Positions 53,001 to 61,394 of a stretch of 64,000 nucleotides of DNA are shown piece by piece. The position numbers were made by a program, and so were the translations under genes. Location: NCBI GenBank assembly GCA_903887775.1, contig CAISRB010000015.1:62001-126000 (forward strand), in the 5' to 3' direction. This DNA comes from an uncultured Bacteroidales bacterium (lineage in GTDB: Bacteria > Bacteroidota > Bacteroidia > Bacteroidales > FEN-979). The notes beneath the pieces are model-generated. The model did no database searches, was not told where the DNA came from, and worked only from the letters and a program-made list of their open reading frames with translations. Numbering within the stretch: position 1 is the stretch's first letter; each line of letters begins with the position of its first letter.

Positions 53001-54584
53001 ATTCCCGATTCTCTCAGCCTTGCTCAGCTGATCGATATAGGGTATACTGGTTCCGAGTTCATTTCTGTACATCCCCTTCAGGACTCCCTGAAATTCTTTG
53101 CCGCCCGTGCCAAGTACAATCTAAGGACTAATGTTCTCAATGCCGAGGATGTCAGGATTATCAAGGTTGCTGATGCAGCCGTCTTCCCTGATTCAGGAAG
53201 TGTAAGAATACTAAGGGATGCACAGATGCAGCCACTGAAGCATGCCATCATTATTGCCAGCACAAAATCGAAATACCACCAGTTTTACCAGGCGGAGGTG
53301 TCAGTCGCTTCAAGGAAAAGATATACCGGCAGTGGTATGCTCGATTATACAGACCGCGACGGCAAACCTGAAAAGATTGAGTTCTCGAACATACGAGTTG
53401 ATTCCAGCGGGCAGACTGTTGCCAATGGGGTGGTCCCTGATTCCAGCTTGCTTATGCTCAGTCCCGAGTTTCAGTTCAGGGGAGATGTAACGGTAAGTGC
53501 CGCAAAAAAGGATCTGAATTTTGACGGGGGCTTCCGTGCCGTATCAGATTGCTTCCGTAAGATCAAACCGGAATGGGTAAAATTCAAAGCAGATATTAAT
53601 CCGCAGAAAATTATGATTCCGGTTACCCCGGGCCTCTCGAATATGCTTGGCGAGAAAGTGTCTCTTAGCCTGGCATTCTCAACTGCCTCAGCATCCATTT
53701 ACCCGGCTTTTTTTGTACGAAAGAACAGTTTTAGTGATTCTTCAATGGTGAATGCACTGGGAATGATGACTTATAATGTACCGGCCACTGAATTCAGGAT
53801 TGCCGACACAGCCAAACTCATGAACCTTTCACTTCCGGGGAATTTCATTTCCTTTAACCAGACTCTTTGCAGGCTGAGAGGCGAAGGCAAACTCATGCTG
53901 GGAGTAAACGGAGGGCCACTGGATCTTGAAGAATACGGAACCATTGACCACTATCTTCTTAATGACTCAACCCATGCTCATATTGCGCTGGCAATGGATT
54001 TCCCTTTCCCGGAAGATGCAATGCAGAAAATATGTGCTCAGCTTCTGAGTACAAACCTGAACGGCCTGACCATAGATCAAACCCCGTTTAATTCTGCGTT
54101 GGAGTTTATACTTGGGCCTAAAGAAATGGAACGCTTCAGGAATGAGCTTTCGCTTACCGGACGTCTTCACAAGTTACCGGATCAGCTTACAAGAACCATT
54201 TTCTTTGGCGATATCCATCTTCACTGGGACAGCACCTCCGGTTCCTGGAGATCATCAGGCCCCATTGGTATAGCAACCATCGGGAAGAACCAGGTGTACC
54301 GGTATGTAAACGGCATAATGGAGTTCGTAAAAAAAAGGAACGGGGACGAGTTCACGGTGTATTTTCAGCTTAGCGGGACGGACTGGTACTTTTTCAATTA
54401 CAGGAACAATATTCTTCAGGCTCTTTCGTCCGATATTGATTTTAATGATCTGATCATCAACGCCCGTAAAGTAAAATCTGAACAGAAGAACGCCGATAAA
54501 AAGGCCAGGGGCTTCAGCTATACTATTTCCACTGAAAGGAAAAAGCGGGATTTTTTACGGAAGTTTGAGAAACAGGATGAATAA
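50079..54584 (+). CDS. Very large secreted protein of unknown function
   Basis: A 1501-residue protein with a signal peptide (residues 1-26, hydrophobic IAFISISLFLLSFDAFSQ). Most of it is predicted beta-rich, with repeated short segments such as GMLDYTDRDGKPEKIEFSNI and GTLALTPGKLSGNGTVKIKD that resemble layered sheets. There is a helical region about 440-540 (LEDLTRYMSKPQEQVEVHLL). It has no T9SS tail and ends in a charged helix (ERKKRDFLRKFEKQDE). It probably sits in the periplasm or outer membrane. I know no function. Confidence 0.8.
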   Translation: MLRLRPSFIAFISISLFLLSFDAFSQNQRTTRFTGDSTKFIGELNGLLFGLSDNDQKLLKPIMTGFVQKWNEETFDPAKKKFIYSLCNEMLKKKIRIFPDFFNYINALNVFVDSHQKESNFRPWSDILKHLISEKNSRNFSAFLDFTTTMFGEGLIYKSQTTRWKVHPAVFTMKIDSVPVIEFEKADLICEVNRDSMVIYGTYGAYYPLSFRWMGHGGRVDWQRAGIKPNQVFADLDRYQVQLRFSMVTADSVHFFNRKYFSSPIPGRLTDKVLVDVNELKASYPRFNSYDKEISIRNLFKDIDYMGGFAMEGSRILGSGLHNRDARVVVTKGGENFMEIRAPVFVIRPEKINAASASVSIYHETDSIYHSGLEMKYSDSLRELSFSRDVRMKSITPWFDSWHKIEIYCEQLQWKMDTAKLSFKMMPGPNKQSNAIFESTNYYSRDRYDRLQGIDEINILNVIKEFTDKKHSREINLEDLTRYMSKPQEQVEVHLLNLADRGFLVYDEEEKVARVKDKLYNYVKARDGKTDYDEIFFNSNISNSSNAILDLNNFDLKIQGVKSVFISDSQHVAIYPKGEELLVRKDMDVLFHGKIEAGLFDFYGRDCSFEYNKFRLNLPTVDSMVFYVRSKTWDPKSGRFPLVKVKTCIRNLSGDLEIDMPDNKAGLKALKEYPIFNNKNMSQVFWDKKSIHKGVYTKDKFFFDVDPFTIRSLDVVHTDSLNFGGTLTSAGIFPKIVQPLCVRPDYSLGFEKYTEPGGLPVYGGKGTFISKIDLSELGLRGDGTLLFLNSTSHSGSILFLPDSLRSFVKSFLMSEQLADVEYPAVTADSVDQFWMPYKDSMVVTTIKKEMHMYNDQSTFGGTLALTPGKLSGNGTVKIKDAEMDSKGFTFKRRTFNALIANFRIKSYDLNALSISTKNYQTHFDFDLRKGEFRSNVGISKVEFPLNKYVCSMDRFEWMIDNEEISLSNEQSRKAIPDSLSLAQLIDIGYTGSEFISVHPLQDSLKFFAARAKYNLRTNVLNAEDVRIIKVADAAVFPDSGSVRILRDAQMQPLKHAIIIASTKSKYHQFYQAEVSVASRKRYTGSGMLDYTDRDGKPEKIEFSNIRVDSSGQTVANGVVPDSSLLMLSPEFQFRGDVTVSAAKKDLNFDGGFRAVSDCFRKIKPEWVKFKADINPQKIMIPVTPGLSNMLGEKVSLSLAFSTASASIYPAFFVRKNSFSDSSMVNALGMMTYNVPATEFRIADTAKLMNLSLPGNFISFNQTLCRLRGEGKLMLGVNGGPLDLEEYGTIDHYLLNDSTHAHIALAMDFPFPEDAMQKICAQLLSTNLNGLTIDQTPFNSALEFILGPKEMERFRNELSLTGRLHKLPDQLTRTIFFGDIHLHWDSTSGSWRSSGPIGIATIGKNQVYRYVNGIMEFVKKRNGDEFTVYFQLSGTDWYFFNYRNNILQALSSDIDFNDLIINARKVKSEQKNADKKARGFSYTISTERKKRDFLRKFEKQDE

Positions 54585-54598
54585 TTAACTTTGCTCTT

Positions 54599-55231
54599 AT
54601 GATATTGATCATTATCCAGATTCTGCTTGCTTACTTTATTGGCTCCATACCTTCAGCGGTTTGGGTAGGCAAAGCGCTGTATGGTATCGATATAAGGCAG
54701 CATGGAAGCGGAAATGCAGGTGCCACAAACGTGATCCGCGTCCTTGGATATAAAGCCGGTATCCCGGTCCTGCTGTTTGATGTATTCAAAGGCTGGCTTG
54801 CTGTCTTTATGATCAGTTTTTTCCCTCATGAAGGGATGACCCAATACCAAATCATATGGGTCGAAATAGGAGCAGCTGTTGCAGCTGCAATGGGACATGT
54901 TTTTCCGGTGCTGGCAGGTTTCAGGGGAGGAAAAGGAGTGGGAACAATGGCCGGGGTCGGGATTGCACTTTACCCGCTTCCGCTTCTGATCGTCCTGGGA
55001 ATTTTTATTGCGATACTTGTAATCACCCGCTATGTTTCGTTGTCTTCATGCATTGCAGCCTCGGCCTTCCCCTTTATCGTGGTTTTTATAAGCCGGGAGC
55101 ATCACCCCGGACTGATTATCCTGTCTGTATTTGTAGCGGTTTTCGTTTTATTTACCCACCGTTCGAACATCATGCGCCTGCTGAAAGGACAGGAGAACAA
55201 ATTCAATTTTGCAGGTGGTGGTAAAAAATGA
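54599..55231 (+). CDS. plsY: Acyl-phosphate glycerol-3-phosphate acyltransferase
   Basis: A 210-residue inner-membrane enzyme that transfers acyl groups to glycerol-3-phosphate, the first step of phospholipid synthesis. All three PlsY motifs are present: SIPSAVWVGK, GSGNAGATNVIRVLG and FRGGKGVGT. Five membrane helices are seen. The length is typical. It is followed by dnaN with an 81-bp gap carrying a promoter. Confidence 0.95.
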   Translation: MILIIIQILLAYFIGSIPSAVWVGKALYGIDIRQHGSGNAGATNVIRVLGYKAGIPVLLFDVFKGWLAVFMISFFPHEGMTQYQIIWVEIGAAVAAAMGHVFPVLAGFRGGKGVGTMAGVGIALYPLPLLIVLGIFIAILVITRYVSLSSCIAASAFPFIVVFISREHHPGLIILSVFVAVFVLFTHRSNIMRLLKGQENKFNFAGGGKK

Positions 55232-55251
55232 CAATTTGTGCCTCTCACTTC

Positions 55252-55283
55252 TTGGCTTTAATGATTAAAAACTGTTATATTTA
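55252..55283 (+). promoter_or_regulatory. Bacteroidota primary promoter of dnaN
   Basis: TTG (55252-55254), a 21-bp spacer and the -7 box TATATTTA (55276-55283, one mismatch to TAnnTTTG). It gives a leader of about 20 nt before dnaN. Confidence 0.45.
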
Positions 55284-55312
55284 CACCCTAATTTAACCAA
55301 AAAGAAAGTCAT

Positions 55313-56437
55313 ATGAAATTCATCATTTCCAGTTCCTTGTTGTTAAAAAACCTGCAGGCTGTCATTGGCGTAATCAACAGCAACAACACCTTGCCTATTC
55401 TTGATGATTTTTTATTTGATCTTAAAGAAGATATACTTACCGTTACGACCTCTGATCTCGAGACTACGATGAATGTGACGGTGAAACCTGATAAATCGGA
55501 GGCCGACGGGTCTATAGCTATTCCCGCGAAGATACTTGTCGAAACTCTTAAAACCCTTCCCGATATTCCGGTTTCCTTTTCAATTGATCTGGGAACACTG
55601 CTTGTTGAGATATCGGCTGGGGAAGGAAAATACAAACTTAGCGGCCACCGGAGTGACGAATATCCCCGTACCCCTCCGCTGGAAGCGCCTACTTCCATTA
55701 CCATTCCTTCGGGTGTGCTGTCAAAGGCTATTACGAAAACGATTTTTGCAACGGGCAACGATGAACTCAGGCTTGTTCTTTCAGGCATATTCTGCCAGCT
55801 TTCTCCGGATGATATCATTTTTGTTGCTACAGATGCCCATAAACTCGTGAGATATACACGAAAGGATGCGAAGGCTGAAACTTCCGCTTCTTTCATACTT
55901 CCCAAAAAACCACTTACCCTCCTTAAGAACATTCTCTCTGCACTGGATACCGATGTGATAGTGGAATACAACCGGACCAACGCTTTCTTTTCTTTCTCTA
56001 ACATCAGCCTGATCTGCCGCCTTATCGACGGTAAATACCCCAATTATGAAGCCGTTATCCCTAAAGATAATCCCAACCATATGGTAATCGACAGGGTGGC
56101 GCTGCTAAACTCGATCAAACGTGTTTCTATCTATGCTAACCAGTCGACCCACCAGGTAAGATTCAAGATCACGGGAAAAGAACTTCTTCTGTCAGCCGAG
56201 GATATCGATTTCTCGAATGAAGGCAGGGAAAGACTCACCTGTTCCTATGATGGCGAGGACCTTGAAATCGGCTTCAATTCAAAATTTCTGCTTGAAATGC
56301 TCGGGAATATAGATACCGCTGAGGTGAGAATGGAAATGTCGGGCCCAAACAGAGCCGGTCTTCTTCTTCCAGCCAATGTTGAGAATAAGGATGAAGACAT
56401 TCTTATGCTGGTGATGCCGGTTATGCTGAATAAATAA
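55313..56437 (+). CDS. dnaN: DNA polymerase III sliding clamp (beta subunit)
   Basis: A 374-residue clamp that ties polymerase to DNA. Three clamp domains are evident: 1-120 (KFIISSSLLLKNLQAVIGVI), 130-245 (GIFCQLSPDDIIFVATDAHK) and 255-374 (SNEGRERLTCSYDGEDLEIG). The C-terminus LMLVMPVMLNK fits the family MPM(R/K)L-type end. The length is normal. Confidence 0.97.
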   Translation: MKFIISSSLLLKNLQAVIGVINSNNTLPILDDFLFDLKEDILTVTTSDLETTMNVTVKPDKSEADGSIAIPAKILVETLKTLPDIPVSFSIDLGTLLVEISAGEGKYKLSGHRSDEYPRTPPLEAPTSITIPSGVLSKAITKTIFATGNDELRLVLSGIFCQLSPDDIIFVATDAHKLVRYTRKDAKAETSASFILPKKPLTLLKNILSALDTDVIVEYNRTNAFFSFSNISLICRLIDGKYPNYEAVIPKDNPNHMVIDRVALLNSIKRVSIYANQSTHQVRFKITGKELLLSAEDIDFSNEGRERLTCSYDGEDLEIGFNSKFLLEMLGNIDTAEVRMEMSGPNRAGLLLPANVENKDEDILMLVMPVMLNK

Positions 56438-56453
56438 TCGGTTGATGTATGAT

Positions 56454-56487
56454 AAAAAAAAAGCCACCCGGGCAAGGTGGCTTTTTT
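56454..56487. terminator. Bidirectional terminator between dnaN and the cold-shock gene
   Basis: GCCACC (56463-56468) pairs with GGTGGC (56476-56481) around a CGGGCAA loop. An A-run precedes and a T-run follows the stem, so it can end transcription both from dnaN and from the convergent cold-shock gene. Confidence 0.88.
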
Positions 56488-56509
56488 ATGCACTCAAAGT
56501 ATGTGAGGA

Positions 56510-56701
56510 TTATCCCCTCTTCACATTGATTGCCTTTTTCCCTCGTTTATCTTCTGTAACATCAAAAGAAACAACGTCGTCCTGCTTGATTTTATCGATC
56601 AAACCGCTGACGTGCACGAAAATTTCCTGCTGGTTGGAATCATCAACGATGAAACCAAAACCTTTTCTTTCATTGAAGAATTTAACTTTACCTGTAGACA
56701 T
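56510..56701 (-). CDS. Cold-shock domain protein
   Basis: A 63-residue OB-fold RNA chaperone. Both RNA-binding motifs are present: RNP1 as KGFGFIVDD and RNP2 as EIFVHVS. The start MSTGKVKFFNERKG is typical, with two bases of the usual set (KVKFFNE). Likely regulated at RNA level through its leader of about 25-30 nt and by its own promoter. Confidence 0.96.
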   Translation of the reverse strand: MSTGKVKFFNERKGFGFIVDDSNQQEIFVHVSGLIDKIKQDDVVSFDVTEDKRGKKAINVKRG

Positions 56702-56728
56702 AATAACAAATTTTAATTAATTAATCGG

Positions 56729-56762
56729 CAAAGGTACACAAATATTTTTTTAAATTTACAAA
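56729..56762 (-). promoter_or_regulatory. Bacteroidota primary promoter of the cold-shock gene
   Basis: On the minus strand TTTG (56762-56759), a 22-bp spacer and a perfect -7 box TACCTTTG (56736-56729) lie 27 bp before the start codon. Confidence 0.55.
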
Positions 56763-56772
56763 AAACATTTTT

Positions 56773-58227
56773 ATGAAAGAGATCAGTCTGGATCTGGGTA
56801 ATCTTAATGAAGTATTCCCCGATAATTTCACACAGGAACAAATAGCAAAAGGCAAGACCTTATTCCTGAAAAAACTGGCCGAAGAAGCACATGGTTTTTA
56901 TTCAGGCAAGATACAAACAGTGCCCAAAGCGCCTGTTGTGGGGTTTAACTGGTTCAATGTCTGGTATACCCCCGGTGTATCCAAAGTTTCAACGGATATC
57001 AGGGACAGGAACGATTCTTCTTTCGAGCTGACAAACAGGGGAAACCTGGTTGCCGTAGTGAGCGACTCAACCCGTGTACTGGGTGACGGGGACTGCACTC
57101 CTTCGGGTGGCCTGGGCGTTATGGAAGGAAAGGCTTTCCTGATGAAATACCTTGGTGGTGTGGATGGGGTAGCTTTATGCATAGACAGTAAAGACGAAAA
57201 CGGCAAGAACGACCCGGAAAAGATCATCCAGTTTGTCAAAATGGTGCAGCATAGCTTTGGCGCCGTGAACCTCGAAGATATTTCACAACCCAACTGCTTC
57301 AGGGTGCTGGATGTTTTGCGGGAGGAATGCGATATCCCGGTATGGCATGATGATGCGCAGGGAACGGCCTGTGTCACGCTGGCCGGTTTGATCAATGCCC
57401 TGAAGCTGGCTCAGAAAAGGATAGGCGATGTGAGGATTGTACTCCACGGTGCAGGCGCTTCCAATACCACCATTGCACGCTTACTCATTACCGATGGTGC
57501 CGATCCCTCGAAAATGGTGATATTCGATACAAAAGGCTCCCTGCATAATGGCCGGAAAGATATCGAAGCCGATAAACGGTTTTATCGCAAATGGGAACTT
57601 TGCCAGACTACAAATCCCGGTAAGATCCCTACTATGGAAGAAGCCATGAAAGGTGCCGATGTGCTGATCTCCCTTTCCACTCCCGGTCCTGATGTGATCA
57701 AGAGGCCATGGATCCGCAGTATGGCCCCGAAATCAATTGTATTTGCATGTGCAAACCCGGTACCGGAGATTTATCCTTATGCTGCCAGGGAAGAAGGTGC
57801 GTTCATAGTTGCAACCGGGCGCGGCGATTTCCCGAACCAGGTAAATAACTCCATAGGATTTCCGGGCATACTTAAAGGCGCTTTGCTGGTCAGGGCCCGC
57901 AAGATAACGGATACGATGGCGATCAGGGCTGCCCACTCCCTGGCAGATTACGCTGAAAAGAGGGGGATAAATCCTGAAAATATCGTTCCTAACATGGAAG
58001 AGGCTGCAGTGTTTCCGCATGAAGCAGCTGATGTAGCCATGCAGGCCATTGCCGACGGGGTTGCCCGTATTGTCATGACCCGTGAGGAAGCGTTTCAGAA
58101 AGCAAGTAAGGATATTGAATATTCACGAAGCCTGACGCGTTCCCTGATGGACCATGGCTTTATCAAAAACCCTCCCCTGGATATGATCAAAAGGGCGCTG
58201 GACTGGGCAGTGGAGCAGGTGAAATAA
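56773..58227 (+). CDS. Malic enzyme (oxaloacetate-decarboxylating)
   Basis: A 484-residue enzyme converting malate to pyruvate with NAD(P) reduction. It shows the N-terminal malic domain (WYTPGVSKVSTDIRDR, NLVAVVSDSTRVLGDGDCTP, GKAFLMKYLGGVDGVALCID) with Asp/Glu metal ligands (NLEDISQPNCF) and the NAD(P)-binding domain (VLHGAGASNTTIARLL). An active-site lysine is in MEGKAFL. The cofactor preference is not clear from the fold. It stands alone and ends in a strong terminator. Confidence 0.94.
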   Translation: MKEISLDLGNLNEVFPDNFTQEQIAKGKTLFLKKLAEEAHGFYSGKIQTVPKAPVVGFNWFNVWYTPGVSKVSTDIRDRNDSSFELTNRGNLVAVVSDSTRVLGDGDCTPSGGLGVMEGKAFLMKYLGGVDGVALCIDSKDENGKNDPEKIIQFVKMVQHSFGAVNLEDISQPNCFRVLDVLREECDIPVWHDDAQGTACVTLAGLINALKLAQKRIGDVRIVLHGAGASNTTIARLLITDGADPSKMVIFDTKGSLHNGRKDIEADKRFYRKWELCQTTNPGKIPTMEEAMKGADVLISLSTPGPDVIKRPWIRSMAPKSIVFACANPVPEIYPYAAREEGAFIVATGRGDFPNQVNNSIGFPGILKGALLVRARKITDTMAIRAAHSLADYAEKRGINPENIVPNMEEAAVFPHEAADVAMQAIADGVARIVMTREEAFQKASKDIEYSRSLTRSLMDHGFIKNPPLDMIKRALDWAVEQVK

Positions 58228-58232
58228 AGATA

Positions 58233-58268
58233 TTGAAGAACCTCGCCGCTTATGGCGAGGTTCTTCAA
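58233..58268 (+). terminator. Rho-independent-like hairpin after the malic enzyme gene
   Basis: A perfect 15-bp stem (TTGAAGAACCTCGCC with its complement) closes on the loop GCTTAT just after the stop codon. There is no long T-run after it, so it may act as an mRNA-stabilising stem as well as a terminator. Confidence 0.7.
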
Positions 58269-58377
58269 TCCCATAGGAATTTGAATTTTTGCCTGCTAAC
58301 TCCGCCGCAAGCAGAGGGGTTCTTCATCCGATAGGAATTTGAATTTTTGCCCTCTAACTCCGCCGTAAGCAGAGGGG
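58268..58377. repeat. Two direct repeats of 52 bp, period 58 bp, each with an internal stem
   Basis: Copies at 58268-58319 and 58326-58377 differ at a few positions. Each starts ATCC, has ATAGGAATTTGAATTTTTGC and ends in AGAGGGG. The second copy can fold CCCTCT with AGAGGG, and the first folds CTGCT with AGCAG, so the loop side has changed while the stem is kept. They lie in the 183-bp gap after the terminator. Confidence 0.85.
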
Positions 58378-58410
58378 AATGCGCTCGCGGGGATTCAGCG
58401 TTTGCCGCTC

Positions 58411-60681
58411 TCAGGGTTTCCTGAATACCAGCAGCCTCGTCCCATGAGGAGGTACACTCATTTCAAAATGAGTTTGTACAAGCCCCAGATCAGTCTGAGG
58501 CCATACATCGCGCATCATCCACTTACCTTTCATAAGCAAATCGTCGAGGTTTACATTCACCGGAAGCTGGTTTTCTGTCAGATTAAACAAACCAACGGCT
58601 TTTGAGCCATCTTCAAGGTCTCTCACCCATATCTGGTATTCATCGTTTTTCGAAACCTTCTTTGCCTGTTTGCCCAACGGGTCCTGGTTGATGGCAAGTA
58701 CCTCATCATTGGTAAGGAGGCTGAGAGTGAAAGCATCGAGCTGTGTAAGATCGCAGCCTATCAGCAATGGAGCGGCCAGCAGGGACCATAAGGTCACATG
58801 CGTATACTGTTCATTTGGAGTAAGTCTTGTGTAATGCAGTTTTGGCCCCCAGCCGACCCAGCCAACGACCAGCATGTCAGGATCATTCCACCTGCCGGGA
58901 GCCGAAAAGGGGGAACATTTGCTTTGTGTGAATCCTATGCCGGAAAGACTTTCCCAGCTGTCCTCGATGTCACCGGTAGTCCTCCAGGAGTTCCCATCCA
59001 CTTCGTTACCCCAGGTCCACACATCACCCATCCCATACTGGCACAGGCTGAAATGTATATCCCGGTTAACCTTACGGATGTATTTGCGCATTTCCCTGTA
59101 TGGGGCCTTCAGCTGGTTCTCATTGGGATTCGGCGCAATACCGCCGTATGAACACCAGTCATATTTCAGGTAGTCAATTCCCCAGTCGGCATAATTCCTG
59201 GCATCCTTTTCCTCGAAGTTATAACTGCCTTCATACCCACCACAGGTTTTAGGGCCGGGAGATGAATAAATTCCCACCTTAAGCCCGAGCGAGTGGATAT
59301 AAGTGCACATCGTTTTCATATCGGGGAACTTCGAATTCGGGATGATGTTCCCGTTCTTGTCGTGAGTGTCTTCCCAACCGTCATCTATATTGATATAGGT
59401 CCAGCCATGGTTGATCAGGCCGCTTGAAATAAAAGCCTCTCCGGCCTGCCGCACTTTTTTATCGCTCACACTGAGGCCCCATACGTTCCAGCTGTTCCAT
59501 CCCATCGGAGGAGTGAGGGAAATCAGATCTCCGCATTTTATTGTAAAATCGCGTTCTGCAGCTCCAAAGCTGTTGGTAACCTTAAGCCTTACCTTATATT
59601 CCCCTTTTTTCGAAATATAACCCGTGATAAGCCCATCGCCTGCGCGCAAATGAAGGCCTTCAGGAAGCGACTCTGCACTGTATGTGAGCGGAGGCTGTCC
59701 GGTCGCTGCAACCTTGTACAGGAAAGGCGACCATGGCCTGATTCCAAACACTTTAGCGCCATTGATCCTTGGAGATTTACATGGTTTCGGGGTTAAAATA
59801 TATGGCATTTCAAGAGATTCCCTGACCTCCTTACCTGAAGCATTCTCCCTGAAAGTAAAATAAATGATAGCCGGCACCGACAGATCCTTTTTGATATTAA
59901 CTGTAAAAACTGTGCTGATATTCGGCGCCATGTCAAGCAGGGTTTCCTCCCTGAAGAGTTGGTTGCCGTTATCACAACGGATAGCTTTTATAGTCAGCTT
60001 TCCGCGGAAGTCTTCTTTTAAAGAGATATTGGAAATTGCAAACTGCTTGCTGATCAGGGTATCCCCGTCAAATTTGAACCCGCTCTGATTAAAATCGAAC
60101 TTTATATGGTCTGGAAGGTCAGCCATGCTGATCTCGAAAGGTTTTGAGAACATCCCTCCGGCGCCACCCTGGTCGTAAGCCCTTACAGCTATCACATTTT
60201 CCTGGTCCCAATGTATCCGGGGATCATTGGCAGCCAGGATATATCGCCTTTCTGTATCCCACTGGCTTTGCCCCTTGAAGAAATCCGGCCTGGCTTCCGT
60301 TTTTTGCGGTATGGTCTTTCCATTCTCACCAATCAGCTCATCATTCAGGAAAACTTGGTCATAATCGTCAATCCTGCCAAGCCTGATCTGAAGACTGTCT
60401 TTGATAAATGCATCATTGATGAGCCTTTTCGGAATTGCTACCCTTATCCTGTACCATGCAAAGCCGTCAAGGTTTTTATACCCCTGGTGTTCCCAAATAT
60501 CAGTGGGATTTATCAGTTCCCATTTGGAATCGTCAAATGAGGCCGCAATCCAGGCAGGGTCATCCCCGCTATGGAATTTCCAGGGCACAGATAAGTCGAT
60601 TTTATTGTCAGAAGCAGGCCTGTGGCAGGCCATAAGGAGCAGCAGACTTGCTGAGAATAAACAGATTGTGAATTTCTTCAT
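58411..60681 (-). CDS. Glycoside hydrolase family 27-like lipoprotein (alpha-galactosidase type)
   Basis: A 756-residue outer-membrane lipoprotein, lipobox LLMAC. Residues about 25-180 are a galactose-binding-like jelly roll (HQGYKNLDGFAWYRIRVAIP). A second beta domain with an Ig-like strand set follows (about 300-390). The GH27 barrel begins TPPMGWNSWN, with the nucleophile Asp in YLKYDWCSYGG and the acid/base Asp in GRWNDPDMLVVG. Alpha-galactosidase or alpha-N-acetylgalactosaminidase activity is likely; the substrate is inferred. Confidence 0.9.
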   Translation of the reverse strand: MKKFTICLFSASLLLLMACHRPASDNKIDLSVPWKFHSGDDPAWIAASFDDSKWELINPTDIWEHQGYKNLDGFAWYRIRVAIPKRLINDAFIKDSLQIRLGRIDDYDQVFLNDELIGENGKTIPQKTEARPDFFKGQSQWDTERRYILAANDPRIHWDQENVIAVRAYDQGGAGGMFSKPFEISMADLPDHIKFDFNQSGFKFDGDTLISKQFAISNISLKEDFRGKLTIKAIRCDNGNQLFREETLLDMAPNISTVFTVNIKKDLSVPAIIYFTFRENASGKEVRESLEMPYILTPKPCKSPRINGAKVFGIRPWSPFLYKVAATGQPPLTYSAESLPEGLHLRAGDGLITGYISKKGEYKVRLKVTNSFGAAERDFTIKCGDLISLTPPMGWNSWNVWGLSVSDKKVRQAGEAFISSGLINHGWTYINIDDGWEDTHDKNGNIIPNSKFPDMKTMCTYIHSLGLKVGIYSSPGPKTCGGYEGSYNFEEKDARNYADWGIDYLKYDWCSYGGIAPNPNENQLKAPYREMRKYIRKVNRDIHFSLCQYGMGDVWTWGNEVDGNSWRTTGDIEDSWESLSGIGFTQSKCSPFSAPGRWNDPDMLVVGWVGWGPKLHYTRLTPNEQYTHVTLWSLLAAPLLIGCDLTQLDAFTLSLLTNDEVLAINQDPLGKQAKKVSKNDEYQIWVRDLEDGSKAVGLFNLTENQLPVNVNLDDLLMKGKWMMRDVWPQTDLGLVQTHFEMSVPPHGTRLLVFRKP

Positions 60682-60770
60682 GACAGCTGAATTTTAATAG
60701 GATAAGACGATAATGTTTCTCAAATATAGAGAAATTCTTATTTAATCATCAGAATGATCCTTGTATTTGT

Positions 60771-60778
60771 TAATTTTG
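60771..60778 (+). promoter_or_regulatory. Bacteroidota -7 element upstream of the HYC_CC_PP gene
   Basis: TAATTTTG is a perfect TAnnTTTG. A start from it would lie near 60785, inside the longer open frame, which supports the ATG at 60815 as the translation start. Confidence 0.45.
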
Positions 60779-60814
60779 CAGGCAATTATCTGGGTTAAGA
60801 TTTTTTATCTGCGG

Positions 60815-61291
60815 ATGAAGACGATGTTCAGAAATACAGTTTCTGTTTTGCTCCTTCTGCCTCTGTTGGCAGGGGTCTTGGGTATTTCAGCAAGGGAGCA
60901 TCGTTGTTTGTCAAGTAAGAAGGTCAGCATAAGATTCTTCCCGGAGTTTCGAAACCAGGTCAGCGGATGCTGCTGTTCTGCAGTTACACCGTCGGCATCT
61001 GCGGCTGAAGAATCAGGCAGCGCCAACATCGATTCACCAGAATGCTGCAAAACCATACGGTTATATTTTAAGGCTGACTTTCAGACAACCGGGACCAGGG
61101 ATAAAGTTAACCTGACAGTTTCTCAGCTTGTTACTGATGTTTTATTCCCTTTCGATATCAGGATTCAGAAACCCCTTGTTTTAAAAAATCTTGATTTTTA
61201 TACTGATACAGGCCCCCCGCTTACCGGCCAGGAAAGGGTTATCAGCTTTCACCAATCCAAAATCCCCTGTCCGCTGATTTCTTTCAGTTAG
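60815..61291 (+). CDS. HYC_CC_PP family protein
   Basis: A 158-residue exported protein. A signal peptide (about 1-25) is followed by EHRCLSSKKVSIRFF, a CCC cluster, then ECCKTIRLYFKADF and the PPLTGQERVISFHQSKIP end. The H-x-C, CC and PP pattern gives the family name. The cysteine clusters suggest metal binding. Members usually lie next to a TonB receptor, as here, and probably serve metal handling. An ATG at 60761 would add 18 residues and is not used by homologues as far as I can tell. Confidence 0.78.
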   Translation: MKTMFRNTVSVLLLLPLLAGVLGISAREHRCLSSKKVSIRFFPEFRNQVSGCCCSAVTPSASAAEESGSANIDSPECCKTIRLYFKADFQTTGTRDKVNLTVSQLVTDVLFPFDIRIQKPLVLKNLDFYTDTGPPLTGQERVISFHQSKIPCPLISFS

Positions 61292-61394
61292 GACCATCAG
61301 GGTATATCCGTCCATCTTCTTTCTTTTGATCACCAGCCTGCCCCGAGTCCCCGGATCATTCATTTTTTAAATTTTACAAATCTTCATTACTTCA

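Noticed and set aside
55309-56043. 244-residue minus-strand frame opposite dnaN
   Set aside because: Antisense shadow of a highly conserved gene.
58268-58377. Possible two-repeat CRISPR
   Set aside because: Only two long copies with a 6-bp link and no spacer-like sequence.
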